64,000 nucleotides of DNA from Spirosoma rigui. GTDB taxonomy: Bacteria; Bacteroidota; Bacteroidia; Cytophagales; Spirosomataceae. The notes under the pieces were generated by a model. It saw only the letters and a program-made list of their open reading frames with translations, did no database searches and had not been told where the DNA came from. The DNA lies in the NCBI RefSeq assembly GCF_002067135.1, contig NZ_CP020105.1:62001-126000 (forward strand), given 5' to 3'. The position numbers and the translations under genes were made by a program. This document shows, piece after piece, positions 17,581 to 27,153 of the stretch (position 1 is its first letter; the number at the start of each line of letters is the position of its first letter).

Positions 17581-17684
17581 AGGTACTTTGTAAATTGGTA
17601 ACGCCCGTTTTGGCCGACGTATTGCCTTTTCAATAAAGTGAATAGCGGAAGAGCAGGCCCGCAACTAAACCAGGCGGCCGTTGC

Positions 17685-18323
17685 TTATTCCTTTTTCAAC
17701 TTCCGGACTGGCACTCGTTCATTGGATTTAAATTCGTCATTCAGGGGCCGGATGAAGTCCAGAATTTCTTCGCGCCCGGTAGCCGTGACGGCCGAGGTGA
17801 TGAACCACTGCGGCACCTCCGCCCAGGTCTCGAGCAGCGCAGCCCGGTAGGTATCGAGCATGGCCTGCAGCTTGGTAGCCCCCAGCTTTTCGGTCTTTGT
17901 AAACACGATAACGAAGGGTAGCTCCCGGTCACCCAGGTTGGTCATGAAGTCCAGATCGATTTTCTGGGGCGGTATGCGGGCGTCGACCAGCACGAAAATG
18001 CACAGCAGATTAGGACGGCCCGTAAGGTAGCCATTGATCAGACCGGCAAACTTTTCCCGTTCCGATTTGCTCACCTGCGCGTAGCCATAGCCGGGCAAAT
18101 CGACCAGATACCATTCGTTGTCGATGATAAAATGGTTGATCAGCTGCGTTTTTCCGGGTTTACCCGAGATTTTGGCCAGCGAGTGACGGCCCGTCAGCAT
18201 GTTGATGAGCGACGACTTGCCCACGTTGGAGCGGCCAATAAAGGCATATTCCGGCCGGTCGGGTGCGGGGCACAGCGCGGGGTCGGAGTTACTGACTATA
18301 AATTCGGCTTGCTTAACGGGCAT
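17685..18323 (-). CDS. engB: Ribosome-biogenesis GTP-binding protein EngB (YihA/YsxC)
   Basis: TRAFAC-class GTPase needed for late assembly of the large ribosomal subunit, 212 residues. It carries the G1 motif GRSNVGKSS, G2-region GKTQLINHF, G3 DLPGYGYAQV, G4 TKTEK and a G5-like SAVTATG. The EngB-specific YGYA after G3 is present. It starts divergently from the thioredoxin gene and is 104 bases from the DUF5606 gene downstream. Confidence 0.95.
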   Translation of the reverse strand: MPVKQAEFIVSNSDPALCPAPDRPEYAFIGRSNVGKSSLINMLTGRHSLAKISGKPGKTQLINHFIIDNEWYLVDLPGYGYAQVSKSEREKFAGLINGYLTGRPNLLCIFVLVDARIPPQKIDLDFMTNLGDRELPFVIVFTKTEKLGATKLQAMLDTYRAALLETWAEVPQWFITSAVTATGREEILDFIRPLNDEFKSNERVPVRKLKKE

Positions 18324-18507
18324 GGTGTTACTGGCTAAAGCGGGTGCAAAGGTCGGAAAGAATCAGGAGAATGGCACGTCATTTGCACATTGCGAATCGG
18401 GATGACGTTGATTAACTTGCCATGCAAATCCGGTGAAGAAACGAAAGCGGCTTTGCAATACGTTATATCCCCGAAAACACGTAGACCACCGGTCCGCCGG
18501 TTCAAGC

Positions 18508-18969
18508 ATGAAAAAAGTAATTTGGCTTCTAACCATTCTCTTTGTCGGATTTGGCACAGCAACGACGCAGGCTGTTCCTTTTGGTGACACCAAACCAGCC
18601 CCTACCGACGATGCCACCACCGGCATTCAGTTTACTGATGCTGCCTGGAAAAATATTCTCAAGAAGGCAAAAGCCGAAAAGAAGATCATTTTCCTGGATG
18701 CTTACGCCAGCTGGTGCGGCCCCTGCAAAATACTTCAGAAAAAAGTGTTTACGCAGAAAGCCGTGGGCGACTTCTACAACGCCCGGTTCATTAACGTGAA
18801 AATGGACATGGAAAAAGGCGAAGGTCCCGCCCTCTCGCAGGTTTATCCGCTCGAAGCCTACCCAACCATGCTGTACATTGACAGCGACGGCCGGGTGCTG
18901 AAAAAAATCATTGGTCTTCAAACGCCCGAAGACCTTATTGCCATTGGCAAGAGTGTGAAGAAGCCCTGA
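18508..18969 (+). CDS. Exported thioredoxin-fold protein
   Basis: A 153-residue thioredoxin-like protein with an N-terminal signal peptide (MKKVIWLLTILFVGFGTATT, then QA), so probably periplasmic. The active-site motif is DAYASWCGPCKILQKKVF, with the CGPC redox pair. The cis-proline region follows as LEAYPTMLYIDSDG. Its sequence resembles the DUF255/DsbD-gamma-like thioredoxins that reduce periplasmic partners. A longer frame exists from 18433, but the ATG at 18508 directly begins the signal peptide. Confidence 0.88.
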   Translation: MKKVIWLLTILFVGFGTATTQAVPFGDTKPAPTDDATTGIQFTDAAWKNILKKAKAEKKIIFLDAYASWCGPCKILQKKVFTQKAVGDFYNARFINVKMDMEKGEGPALSQVYPLEAYPTMLYIDSDGRVLKKIIGLQTPEDLIAIGKSVKKP

Positions 18970-18993
18970 TCCGGACTGAACCGCCCTGCGCTG

Positions 18994-19033
18994 AACCCAG
19001 ACCGAGCCGCTGCAAACCGGCTTCGTCTGGGTT
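18994..19033. terminator. Two-way terminator between thioredoxin and EPS cluster
   Basis: AACCCAGAC (18994-19002) pairs with GTCTGGGTT (19025-19033), with an inner GCCG/CGGC pairing. It lies between convergent genes, and its right arm reaches the stop codon of the GT4 gene. Confidence 0.75.
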
Positions 19034-19995
19034 TATTTATTCCGGAGATACCCCTTCAGGCTGGCATATACCCCTGTCAGGGTAATCACTATTGCTCCCG
19101 CCAGCCACCACTGCTCCCCGACCGGCCACCCTGCCGCCTGAATCACTACGGTATTAATCGCCAGCTGCGCCAGCGCATACAAGCCCGACACCGCCAGATG
19201 CGGCCAGTTAAGCCGGTGTACCAGCCATTGGTACAAGTGCTGGCGGTGCGCCCGGAAAATATTTTGCCGCTGGTAAAGTCGCTGGCCAATGGTCAGTACC
19301 GTATCGACACCGTAGACTGCCAGTAAGAGAACAGGCAGGTAGCTGTGGGTACGGTTGATAAGCTCAACCATCGGCAACAGAATGATGAATGCCATCGATA
19401 CGCTGCCTACGTCGCCCGCGAAACAGATGGCCTGTCGGCGCGCGTTGACGACGCTGAAAACGAGCAGAGCGATCAACGCAAACCAAAGGAACGACTCTTC
19501 CCCCGCTGGTTGCCGCTGCCATTGCCACACTCCCAGTGTCCCTACCGTAACCAGGCTGTACCAGGCGGTCATGCCGTTGATACCGTCCATGAAATTATAC
19601 GCATTCAGGATGCCAACCCCCACCAGCAGCCAAGCCCCCACAATCCAGCCGTTTTGGTCCATAGCCCCGGTCTGGTACATCAGCAGGGCCATACCCACGC
19701 ACTGCGCTACCAACCGGTAGCCACCCGGCAGCGGTCGAACATCGTCCAGGAAACTGACCAGCGCCACCCAACAGAGCCCCAGAAAAAAAAACGGATAGGC
19801 AAACCCGCTGTACCAGAACGCCAACAATTCAGCCACAAAAAACACGATGCCGCCCCCCCGCACCGTTGTAAGACCGGTGTGGGAACTTCGGTCATTGGGC
19901 CGGTCGATGATACCGAAATAGCGGGCCAGCCGCAAGTAGCCGATCTGAGCGCTTACCAGCCCGAGGGCGGTCAGAACATAAGCCGTTGTGTTCAT
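19033..19995 (-). CDS. WecA/WbpL-family undecaprenyl-phosphate sugar-1-phosphate transferase
   Basis: Membrane enzyme that starts the repeat unit by moving a HexNAc-1-phosphate from its UDP carrier to undecaprenyl phosphate. The 320 residues form about ten helices. MraY/WecA-superfamily motifs are RSSHTGLTTVRGGGIVF, DD in VSFLDDVRP, NAYNFMDGINGM, CFAGDVGSVSMAF and RAHRQHLYQ. The RGGGIVF form and the neighbouring epimerase point to the WbpL subgroup, which uses UDP-FucNAc or UDP-QuiNAc rather than UDP-GlcNAc. It overlaps the epimerase gene by four bases (ATGA). Confidence 0.85.
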   Translation of the reverse strand: MNTTAYVLTALGLVSAQIGYLRLARYFGIIDRPNDRSSHTGLTTVRGGGIVFFVAELLAFWYSGFAYPFFFLGLCWVALVSFLDDVRPLPGGYRLVAQCVGMALLMYQTGAMDQNGWIVGAWLLVGVGILNAYNFMDGINGMTAWYSLVTVGTLGVWQWQRQPAGEESFLWFALIALLVFSVVNARRQAICFAGDVGSVSMAFIILLPMVELINRTHSYLPVLLLAVYGVDTVLTIGQRLYQRQNIFRAHRQHLYQWLVHRLNWPHLAVSGLYALAQLAINTVVIQAAGWPVGEQWWLAGAIVITLTGVYASLKGYLRNK

Positions 19996-20909
19996 TGAAA
20001 CAAGGCGAGAACAGGGCGGGGGTGCCAGTTGAGCTGCTGCCGGGCCAGGGCATCGGAGAAGGTCAGCGGCCGGGTCAGCTTCTGCAGCGCCGGCGTATCA
20101 AGCGGAAACCGGCGTCCCACCAGCGCGTTGATTCCGTCTCCTACGGTTGCAATGGCTCGCGCTACCGCCAGGGGCATCGACGGGATAGCACTCGTTCGGC
20201 CCACGTAGCCCGCCAGCACCTGTTCCAGTTCGGCAACGCTGGGGTGGTAACCATCTGTCAGGTTGAACGTACCGCCAACGCCAGCCACCCGGTCAACGAG
20301 AGCCGCCACGTCATCGGCGCGAACCATACTCCGGCGGGCGTTTCCGTGCCCAATTCGCACGTAGCGTCCCCGCTGAATGGCGTTCAGGAGGGTGGCCACG
20401 TTACCATTGGGCTGCTCGGCTACCACTAGTGGCAGCCGAAGAATCGCTATCGAACAGCCCGTCCGGTACCCCCACTCCCGAACGGCTTCCTCCGCACGGG
20501 CCTTACTCAGCCCATATACATCGGTAGCCGCCAGGGGCGTTGTTTCGTCCAGCAGCATCCCCTCCGAACGACCGTAGACCAGTACGGTGCTCAGGTGAAC
20601 AAATGCCTTCGGTCGGATGGGCATACACTCCAGCGCGGCCAGCAGGCGGCACACCCCCTGCACGTTCACTCGTTCGTAGTCAGCGTGCTCGGCCGCCGTT
20701 CGGGGAACGGCGTGTGCCTTTCCGGCGGCATTCACAACGTAGTCGAAGGAAGCATGGGCCAGCGACGTCAGGCGTTTGGTCAGGTCGCCGGTAATATGCC
20801 GTTGCGCCACGGGCGTCCGGCCCAGCGTCGTCACTACGTGGCTTTTTGTCAGTTCGGCATAGATACGGCTCCCTAGAAAACCGGAGGCACCCGTCAGCAA
20901 CACATTCAT
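19992..20909 (-). CDS. NAD-dependent sugar epimerase/reductase
   Basis: Extended short-chain dehydrogenase of 305 residues that would act on a nucleotide sugar in the cytoplasm. It has the NAD-binding GASGFLGSRIY (7-17) and the catalytic YGLSKARAEE (YxxxK), with STVLVYG before it. Placed between a WbuB-like transferase and a WbpL-like transferase, it resembles WbpV-type 4-keto reductases that finish UDP-FucNAc or UDP-QuiNAc. The 4,6-dehydratase (WbpM type) needed to make its substrate is not in the window. Exact substrate is inferred from context. Confidence 0.8.
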   Translation of the reverse strand: MNVLLTGASGFLGSRIYAELTKSHVVTTLGRTPVAQRHITGDLTKRLTSLAHASFDYVVNAAGKAHAVPRTAAEHADYERVNVQGVCRLLAALECMPIRPKAFVHLSTVLVYGRSEGMLLDETTPLAATDVYGLSKARAEEAVREWGYRTGCSIAILRLPLVVAEQPNGNVATLLNAIQRGRYVRIGHGNARRSMVRADDVAALVDRVAGVGGTFNLTDGYHPSVAELEQVLAGYVGRTSAIPSMPLAVARAIATVGDGINALVGRRFPLDTPALQKLTRPLTFSDALARQQLNWHPRPVLALFQ

Positions 20910-22162
20910 ACCACTCCGGATTCAAAAGAAGATGATTGTGTTAACTCGGGAGCGGCTACGACGGGCGGGGGCGTTTGCCTGATTTGCCGGGCCATAGCCT
21001 CAACAATCGTCCGTCGCTGGAACTGCGCCACAAACGCCGGGCGGGCCTGTAATCGATACGGTGTCGTGCGTACCAGCGTCACCAGCGACGATACATCGCC
21101 GGGCATGAACAACAGACTGTTAGGCAGGTAAGTCTGCACAAACTGGGCCGCATAGCCGGCTACCCCCGCTATAACAGGCTTGTCGGTCGCACCGTACTCG
21201 AACAGTTTCGATGGCAGCACCCGTTTGAACGCGTCCAGATCATTGAGGTGAACGAACAGATAATCGGCCGTGCGGTAGGCCTGCACCAGTTCATGCCGGC
21301 CCACGGGTGGCCGAAGCTCTACCGTATTGACGCCCTCCTGCTGAATAGCCTCTTCCAGCTTCTGCCGGGCACCACCGTCGCCAATTACCACGAAACGATA
21401 CCCCGCGCCCAACTGCCGGGCGGCCTGTGGAATAACAATGTGCAGTCCCTGCCCCTCCCCAATGTTACCCGCGTACAGAATAGTCTTCGGGCCGCTACGA
21501 CTCAGGGGCGCTTCTGACGGCGGAATCGTCATAAAGGCGTCGTCAATACCGTTGGTAAAGTAGCTGTATGTGGCCTGCCGAAACGGGCTGAAGTACGTCC
21601 GGAATCCTTCTGATACCAGGTTGATATGCGTGGCGTAGCCGAACGTGTATCGCTCTACTGCCCAGAGAACGGGTACCAGACCTGTCTGGAGGAGTTGCCC
21701 TGCTAAACCCCGAAATCCCCGTCCCTTGCCGAGCATTTCCAGGATCGTTTCGCGGAACAAATCACGGATATCGAGGAACAGCGCAGCTCCCACCCGGCGC
21801 GCCAGTCGCGCGCCCAGAAAAGCCGTGAACAACCGCGACGACGAAGCCACGACCAGATCGTAGGACTGATGGCGGGTTATGCGGTGGGCCGCCCGGTAAT
21901 ATGCAATGAAGGACCGAATCTGATCCAGCAGGCCACTGGCGTGGGCGGGCACCCGTACCCGGTCGATCAGTACGGTACCGCGCTCTTCGTAGTCCGGAGC
22001 GGTCTGCACAAAAGACTGGTACCGGTTTGGGTGGGTCGTTACGACGTGTACCGTATCATTGGGTCCCATCTGCCGGGCCAGCTCGGCCACCACCGGTGTA
22101 TTCCGGAAGGAGCCAGCGCAGAGGTCTGGTTCAAAATAAAAGGTTAAGTACAGTATCTTCAT
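20906..22162 (-). CDS. Glycosyltransferase family 4 (WbuB-like)
   Basis: Cytoplasmic GT-B glycosyltransferase of 418 residues that adds a sugar to the lipid-linked repeat unit. It starts MKILYLTFYFEPDLCAGSFR, typical of the WbuB group. The donor domain shows ILYAGNIGEGQGLHIV and the late motif LPSKLFEYGATDKPVIAG. A longer open frame begins at 22570, but those extra residues only mirror the overlapping gene. The ATG at 22162 overlaps the preceding stop by four bases (ATGA), so it is the start chosen. Confidence 0.87.
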   Translation of the reverse strand: MKILYLTFYFEPDLCAGSFRNTPVVAELARQMGPNDTVHVVTTHPNRYQSFVQTAPDYEERGTVLIDRVRVPAHASGLLDQIRSFIAYYRAAHRITRHQSYDLVVASSSRLFTAFLGARLARRVGAALFLDIRDLFRETILEMLGKGRGFRGLAGQLLQTGLVPVLWAVERYTFGYATHINLVSEGFRTYFSPFRQATYSYFTNGIDDAFMTIPPSEAPLSRSGPKTILYAGNIGEGQGLHIVIPQAARQLGAGYRFVVIGDGGARQKLEEAIQQEGVNTVELRPPVGRHELVQAYRTADYLFVHLNDLDAFKRVLPSKLFEYGATDKPVIAGVAGYAAQFVQTYLPNSLLFMPGDVSSLVTLVRTTPYRLQARPAFVAQFQRRTIVEAMARQIRQTPPPVVAAPELTQSSSFESGVV

Positions 22163-23781
22163 ACGGTCAGGGTTATACAGGTTTCCAGGGTACGCGCAAA
22201 TGTAATCGCTACGCAGGGGGCTGTCCGACGCCGGTTGAAACCCTCTGCCAGTTCGTAGGTCGTTAGGTATAGCACGGGCGTCGTCACCGGCGATGTGCAT
22301 TCGATGACTACCGAACCGGCCCGAATGCAGTTTCCGACTATCGTCACCGGCAGGCTGGAATGAAAATGCAGCCGCGCCACTCCCGTCTTGTCCCCGCCCT
22401 GCCGCGTCGTCAACTGATCGGTGACCCGGATCTGCGTCGACCCGGTTTCCCAGGTTCGTGCGTGAGTGACTCCCAGCCGGCGGTAGCCATCGTGCGTGGC
22501 GGCCAGTGTGGAAGACGTACTGGCCGTTACCGCGACCCGCGCCCGACGTCCTACCCGGAAGCCAGCCCACACTTCAGACGAATGAATGTCCATTACGTCA
22601 ACTGTATTATGGGCTGCGGTCCCCCGCTCCCACATCCGACGCAGCCCAGCCTGATACGTTGACGTACCGCTATCCACAAGGACGGGTTGATTATCCACAT
22701 ACAGCACAAACGAAAACGTATCGGCATGCGCGTGACCGGGTTGGTGGTCAGGCCCCACGGCACCCACGTCGGCCAGCAGTTCGTAGCGAGGCCGGCGGAT
22801 CATCTGGTAGCCGGTCGTTGTTACCCCGTGCAGCAACGCCCCCCGTTCATACCGCCGGCGTTGGCCACGGAGCGTTTCATCCGTGAGCGACATCAGAATA
22901 CCTCTGGCTTTATCACGCAACTGGCTAGTGGTAGGCGCCACCCCCCAGACGGCATCGTTGACCATGGGCACATCGCCGTTCCGAAATGTAACGCCCTCCA
23001 GCCAGGCCATCATCAGGCTGGCCTGTTTACCCAAAAACGGCAGGTGACTGGTAGCGTCAGGCCAGGTTTCGTGCTTTAGTGCCAGTACCACGTCCAGCAG
23101 CCGATCAAGCAGCAGCTGGTGGTACATGGGGCTGCGTTCGTCGTGACCACCGTCGTCCAGAATCTGCCGATTCAGCTCAGTCCGGACTAGTGCAACAGCC
23201 CGCCCCAGCCAGTAGTCCTGCCGGAAATAGAGCGCGGCCGTCAGGAGCGCAAATCCGTTTTCGAGCAGGTGATTCCCGGCCAGGTGATACTCCAGCCGCC
23301 GGCTGAGCAGCTGAGCCTGGGCATAAAGGTGTCGGTTGATGGCGTCATCCCGGTGCTGGTGTCGCGACAGAAACTGAATCCAGTTGATCAGGCGCAGCGA
23401 GGTTGGGTACGGCTCCAGCCCGTCACGCAGGGTGTCCGACCGGGCCATAAACTGGCCAATCAAACCCAGCCCCTCCTTCAGTGACATACGCGGCTGATTC
23501 AGGAAATCGAAATAGTTCAGGTTATACGTCCATAGCTTGCCGTGGCCCGCATAATTCCAGTCGACCACTGGCATAGGGACCGGCTCGTTCAGGAACGTAA
23601 ACGTACTGGCCTCCCACGAATGGGGTTTATCGGGCGGGGCGATAGTCAGAAAACGGGTATCGGGCACGACCTGGGGCAGTTGCAGCCGGGGGCGGGGGCG
23701 CAACCGGTTCAGCAGCTGGTACACCAGCTGCCGCCCGGTCAGGTGCCGGATCGTTCGCCAAACCAGCCCGGGCCGCATCAT
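22159..23781 (-). CDS. Heparinase II/III family protein
   Basis: A 540-residue protein with an N-terminal alpha-barrel domain (WNYAGHGKLWTYNLNYFDFL, then HLAGNHLLENGFAL) and a C-terminal heparinase II/III-like beta domain with PGHAHADTFSF and VDSGTSTYQAG. Related proteins are polysaccharide lyases. In polymer clusters next to a two-domain oxidoreductase they are thought to modify or trim the product. No clear signal peptide is seen. The start at 23781 overlaps the stop of the oxidoreductase gene by four bases. A longer frame to 23847 is unlikely. Confidence 0.82.
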   Translation of the reverse strand: MMRPGLVWRTIRHLTGRQLVYQLLNRLRPRPRLQLPQVVPDTRFLTIAPPDKPHSWEASTFTFLNEPVPMPVVDWNYAGHGKLWTYNLNYFDFLNQPRMSLKEGLGLIGQFMARSDTLRDGLEPYPTSLRLINWIQFLSRHQHRDDAINRHLYAQAQLLSRRLEYHLAGNHLLENGFALLTAALYFRQDYWLGRAVALVRTELNRQILDDGGHDERSPMYHQLLLDRLLDVVLALKHETWPDATSHLPFLGKQASLMMAWLEGVTFRNGDVPMVNDAVWGVAPTTSQLRDKARGILMSLTDETLRGQRRRYERGALLHGVTTTGYQMIRRPRYELLADVGAVGPDHQPGHAHADTFSFVLYVDNQPVLVDSGTSTYQAGLRRMWERGTAAHNTVDVMDIHSSEVWAGFRVGRRARVAVTASTSSTLAATHDGYRRLGVTHARTWETGSTQIRVTDQLTTRQGGDKTGVARLHFHSSLPVTIVGNCIRAGSVVIECTSPVTTPVLYLTTYELAEGFNRRRTAPCVAITFARTLETCITLTV

Positions 23782-25955
23782 AGCGCTGCGATGTCGACCG
23801 GCAGGGTCCGGACCAGGCCAATACCCGCTACGTCTACCCACCGACATTCGCGCTGGCTGTCCAGGGCCGCCAGCATCGTCTGGGTCGTGTTGATGATCTC
23901 GGCAAACGAAATGAGTGGGGCAGCTGTGCCTCCTCCGCGCAGTTTCATGATCAGTTGCTTCATCAAATTGAAGTGGCCTTTGTCCTGCCGCCCCGACTGA
24001 CTCGAAAAACCCCGAAAGCCGTAGCCCGTCAGTTTTCTGAAATTGTCCAGCACCAGGGTCCTTCCCTGTGAGTATACTTCAATACGTTCTTTGGCGTAGG
24101 CTTTACTGCCGTTGGCGAAGTAGTTGATCACTCCCGTTGCGCCATTTTCGTAGTGAAGCAGCAGCGAAGCCGAATCCGTCGTATGGGTAACCGCCTGGCC
24201 CATCGCGTTCAGGCACACACGCACCACGCGGCTCCCGGTCAGGAACGTAATGAGGTCGACAAAGTGGCAAGCCTCACCCAGCAGGCGCCCCCCCCCTACC
24301 GCCCGGTCGTGCACCCACGAGCCGGCCGGAATACTACCGGCATTCACCGTAGCCACTACGTTCATGGGCACCTCGGCCGTGCGCGGGCCACCCAGCAACG
24401 TTTTCATCGTCTGAACCTGGGGCGCAAATCGTCGGTTGAATCCCACCATCACGGTTCGGCCCGATGCTTGTTGAGCGTCGATGATTGTCGTCAACTCATC
24501 GGCATAAATTGCCAGGGGTTTCTCCACAAAGACGTGCTTCCCCGCCCGCAGCGCTTCTACCGTCAGGCGGGCGTGGCTGTTGTGCCGGGTTGTGATCACG
24601 CAGAGGTCGATGGACGGATCATCCAGAATTTGTTTGTAGTCGGTCGTGCTCTGCGCTACGCCAAATTTCCGGGCCATCAGGGTTGCGTTAAGGCCGCCCG
24701 CACTGGCAATGGTACGGAGGTTGGCCCCGGCCGCTTTTAGCGCGGGCAACAGTGTAGCGCCCGCGAAATTACCCGCGCCAATCAGGCCAACGGTACCGCT
24801 GCCAACCGTATACGACACGTCGTGCAGTACCATCACAGGCCTTAGATCGGCCGTTTCAGGATAGGTGAGCAGCGACGCAATGGACCGCGCCGTACCGATC
24901 GCGCCGTAAATGGCCTTAAACCCGGCAAAGGGTACCTGTTCGGTAATCAGCGATCGAACGGCGAGCTGGCCAGTGGCCAGCAGTTGAAGAATAGCCTGAA
25001 AGTTTCGATTTTCGGTCCAGCGCACAAACGGCAGCGGGTAGTCGTGTCCCTGCTGCTCGTAGGCGTCGTCGTAGCGACCGGGGCCGTAGGAGCACGACAC
25101 CTGAAACGTCAGTTCTTTTTCGTAGAAATCAGCCCGGCTCAGGTTCAGCCCCACCACACCAATGAGGATGATACGGCCCCGTTTGCGGCTCATGCGCGCG
25201 GCCTGCGCCATCAGCTCATCCGTTTTGGCCGAGGCCGTAATTACCACCCCGTCCGCGCCGGTACCGCCGGTAAGCGACAGCACCGCTTCGACCGGATTCG
25301 TGTCGGCCGGATTCAGCGCCGTAATGCCCCGCTGTCGAGCCAGATCAAGTTTGCTTTCGTCAATGTCCAGACCCAGCACGCGGCAGCCGTTCAGCCGGAG
25401 AAGATCGGCAGTAAGCAAACCAATCAGGCCCAGCCCAATGACCACTACGGTTTCGCCCAGCGTGGGATTGAGCAGCCGGATACCCTGCAGGCCAATGGCG
25501 CCGACCACCGTAAACGCAGCTTCATCGTCGCTGACGCCCTCCGGAATGGGCGCCACCAGGTTTTGCGGTACGCACACCACCTCAGCATGGGCTCCGTTGG
25601 ACACAACGCGGTCGCCGATGCCGAGCTCTGTAACCCCCTCGCCCACGGCCAGCACCCGGCCTACGTGGCAGTAGCCCAGTGGCAGCGGCTGACCCAGCTT
25701 ACGGAATACCGCTTCGATGGTGGGCAGTATCCCATCCGACTGCATTTTTTCCAGCACCTGCTTCACCCGGTCGGGCTGCTGACGTGCCTTGGCGAGCAGG
25801 CTAGCCCGACCAAACTCGACCAGCATCCGCTCGGTACCCGGCGACACCAGCGTGCGGGTCGTTTGAATAAGCACCTGCCCCCGGCCCGCCCGTGGAGCGG
25901 GTACGTCTTCGAGCAGGGTCTCGCCCGTTTTAAGATTTTGTACAAGTTGTTTCAT
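23778..25955 (-). CDS. Two-domain oxidoreductase (zinc-type alcohol dehydrogenase fused to Gfo/Idh/MocA)
   Basis: A 725-residue fusion. Residues 1 to about 360 are a medium-chain dehydrogenase (LVSPGTERM, GDRVVSNGAHAEVV, nucleotide-binding VIGLGLIGLLTADLL). Residues from about 395 are a Gfo/Idh/MocA oxidoreductase (VGLIGAGNFAGATLLPAL, then HVFVEKPLAI and GEACHFVDLI). The same fusion occurs beside heparinase-like genes in many exopolysaccharide clusters, and it probably oxidises or epimerises a sugar. Its substrate is unknown. The ATG at 25955 is preferred to the frame opening at 26009, because the extra residues are not conserved in kind. Confidence 0.85.
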   Translation of the reverse strand: MKQLVQNLKTGETLLEDVPAPRAGRGQVLIQTTRTLVSPGTERMLVEFGRASLLAKARQQPDRVKQVLEKMQSDGILPTIEAVFRKLGQPLPLGYCHVGRVLAVGEGVTELGIGDRVVSNGAHAEVVCVPQNLVAPIPEGVSDDEAAFTVVGAIGLQGIRLLNPTLGETVVVIGLGLIGLLTADLLRLNGCRVLGLDIDESKLDLARQRGITALNPADTNPVEAVLSLTGGTGADGVVITASAKTDELMAQAARMSRKRGRIILIGVVGLNLSRADFYEKELTFQVSCSYGPGRYDDAYEQQGHDYPLPFVRWTENRNFQAILQLLATGQLAVRSLITEQVPFAGFKAIYGAIGTARSIASLLTYPETADLRPVMVLHDVSYTVGSGTVGLIGAGNFAGATLLPALKAAGANLRTIASAGGLNATLMARKFGVAQSTTDYKQILDDPSIDLCVITTRHNSHARLTVEALRAGKHVFVEKPLAIYADELTTIIDAQQASGRTVMVGFNRRFAPQVQTMKTLLGGPRTAEVPMNVVATVNAGSIPAGSWVHDRAVGGGRLLGEACHFVDLITFLTGSRVVRVCLNAMGQAVTHTTDSASLLLHYENGATGVINYFANGSKAYAKERIEVYSQGRTLVLDNFRKLTGYGFRGFSSQSGRQDKGHFNLMKQLIMKLRGGGTAAPLISFAEIINTTQTMLAALDSQRECRWVDVAGIGLVRTLPVDIAAL

Positions 25956-26020
25956 GAGGTGGGTGGATAAGGGGAACGCCGTTCCTACCCGACGAGAGCG
26001 CCGGGTCATTCGGCATTAAC

Positions 26021-27121
26021 TCACTGGGTACTGGTCTCTTCCAATATGCTGGCAACGCGGCCAGCCGCTTCGCCATCCCAGCGGGGCGGCACAACGCCCG
26101 CTTTGGCCCGACCGTTCAGTATCGCTGCAACGTGGTGCCGGACTGTCTCCGCGTTCAGATCGACCAGCAACTGGTTCGTGCCCAGCTCGACCGTCACGGG
26201 CCGCTCGGTGCTATCGCGAAACGTCAGACAGGGCACCTGCAAATAGGTCGTCTCCTCCTGAATACCCCCCGAGTCGGTAATGACGATGGCTGCGTGTTCC
26301 ATCAGATTCAGGAACTCCAGGTACCCCTGCGGTTCCAGCAGCTGCACGTTCGGAATAGCGGTGAGCCGGTCCATCAGTCCGAACCGAACGAGGTTGGCGC
26401 GGGTGCGCGGGTGCAGCGGAAACAGCACCGTTTTGTGCGGAGCTGTATCGGCCACAATCTGCACGATGCTGGTCAGTCCCGCTTCGGCATCCACGTTGGC
26501 GGGGCGGTGCATGGTCATCAGCACGTAGCCGCCAGGTGTCAGGCCCAGCGCTCCCACCGTATTGAGTTCGCTCGCCTTCTGCCGGTAATGCACCAGCGAG
26601 TCGATCATGACGTTGCCCACAAACCGTATTTTCGCATCGGCAATGCCTTCGCGCCGGAGGTTGTCCAGCCCTGCCTGCTCCGTTACGAACAGCAGGTCAG
26701 ACAGGTTATCGGTCAGGATGCGGTTGATCTCTTCGGGCATGCTGCGGTCGCCCGAGCGCAGGCCCGCTTCAACGTGCGCCACCCGAACGCCCATCCGTAC
26801 CGCCACCAGTGCACAGGCTAGCGTACTCGTCACATCGCCCACCACCAGCACCCAGTCAGGCCGTTCGCGGGTCATCACCTCTTCAAATTTGAGCATGATC
26901 TCCGCCGTCTGCTGCGTATGGGTACCCCCCGCAACACCCAGGTAGTAGTCGGGTTGGGGCAGGTCGAGCTGATTAAAAAATACATCACTCATGCGGGCGT
27001 CGTAGTGCTGGCCCGTATGCACTATTTTCGAGTCAATAGCCGGATACGCCCGAAAGGCGCGGTGCAGCGGAGCCACTTTCATGAAGTTCGGCCGGGCCCC
27101 GACAATATTCAGAATTTTCAC
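26021..27121 (-). CDS. wecB: UDP-N-acetylglucosamine 2-epimerase (non-hydrolysing)
   Basis: Cytoplasmic enzyme converting UDP-GlcNAc to UDP-ManNAc, 366 residues. It shows the family start ILNIVGARPNFMKVAPL, HTGQHYD, HVEAGLRSGDRSMPEEINR, MTMHRPANVD, and ITDSGGIQEE with the UDP-binding residues. It starts at GTG. Together with the dehydrogenase at 44323-45627 it could supply UDP-ManNAc uronic acid for the repeat unit. Confidence 0.95.
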   Translation of the reverse strand: MKILNIVGARPNFMKVAPLHRAFRAYPAIDSKIVHTGQHYDARMSDVFFNQLDLPQPDYYLGVAGGTHTQQTAEIMLKFEEVMTRERPDWVLVVGDVTSTLACALVAVRMGVRVAHVEAGLRSGDRSMPEEINRILTDNLSDLLFVTEQAGLDNLRREGIADAKIRFVGNVMIDSLVHYRQKASELNTVGALGLTPGGYVLMTMHRPANVDAEAGLTSIVQIVADTAPHKTVLFPLHPRTRANLVRFGLMDRLTAIPNVQLLEPQGYLEFLNLMEHAAIVITDSGGIQEETTYLQVPCLTFRDSTERPVTVELGTNQLLVDLNAETVRHHVAAILNGRAKAGVVPPRWDGEAAGRVASILEETSTQ

Positions 27122-27153
27122 GGGTGTGGATAATAACTATTGGGTGTGAATGA

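Noticed and set aside
22163..22570. N-terminal extension of the WbuB-like transferase
   Set aside because: The added residues mirror the overlapping heparinase gene in another frame. The ATG at 22162 gives the normal family start and an ATGA junction.
24984..25970. Plus-strand frame of 328 codons opposite the two-domain oxidoreductase
   Set aside because: It is rich in H, R and Q and has no fold-like pattern. The minus frame has clear dehydrogenase motifs.
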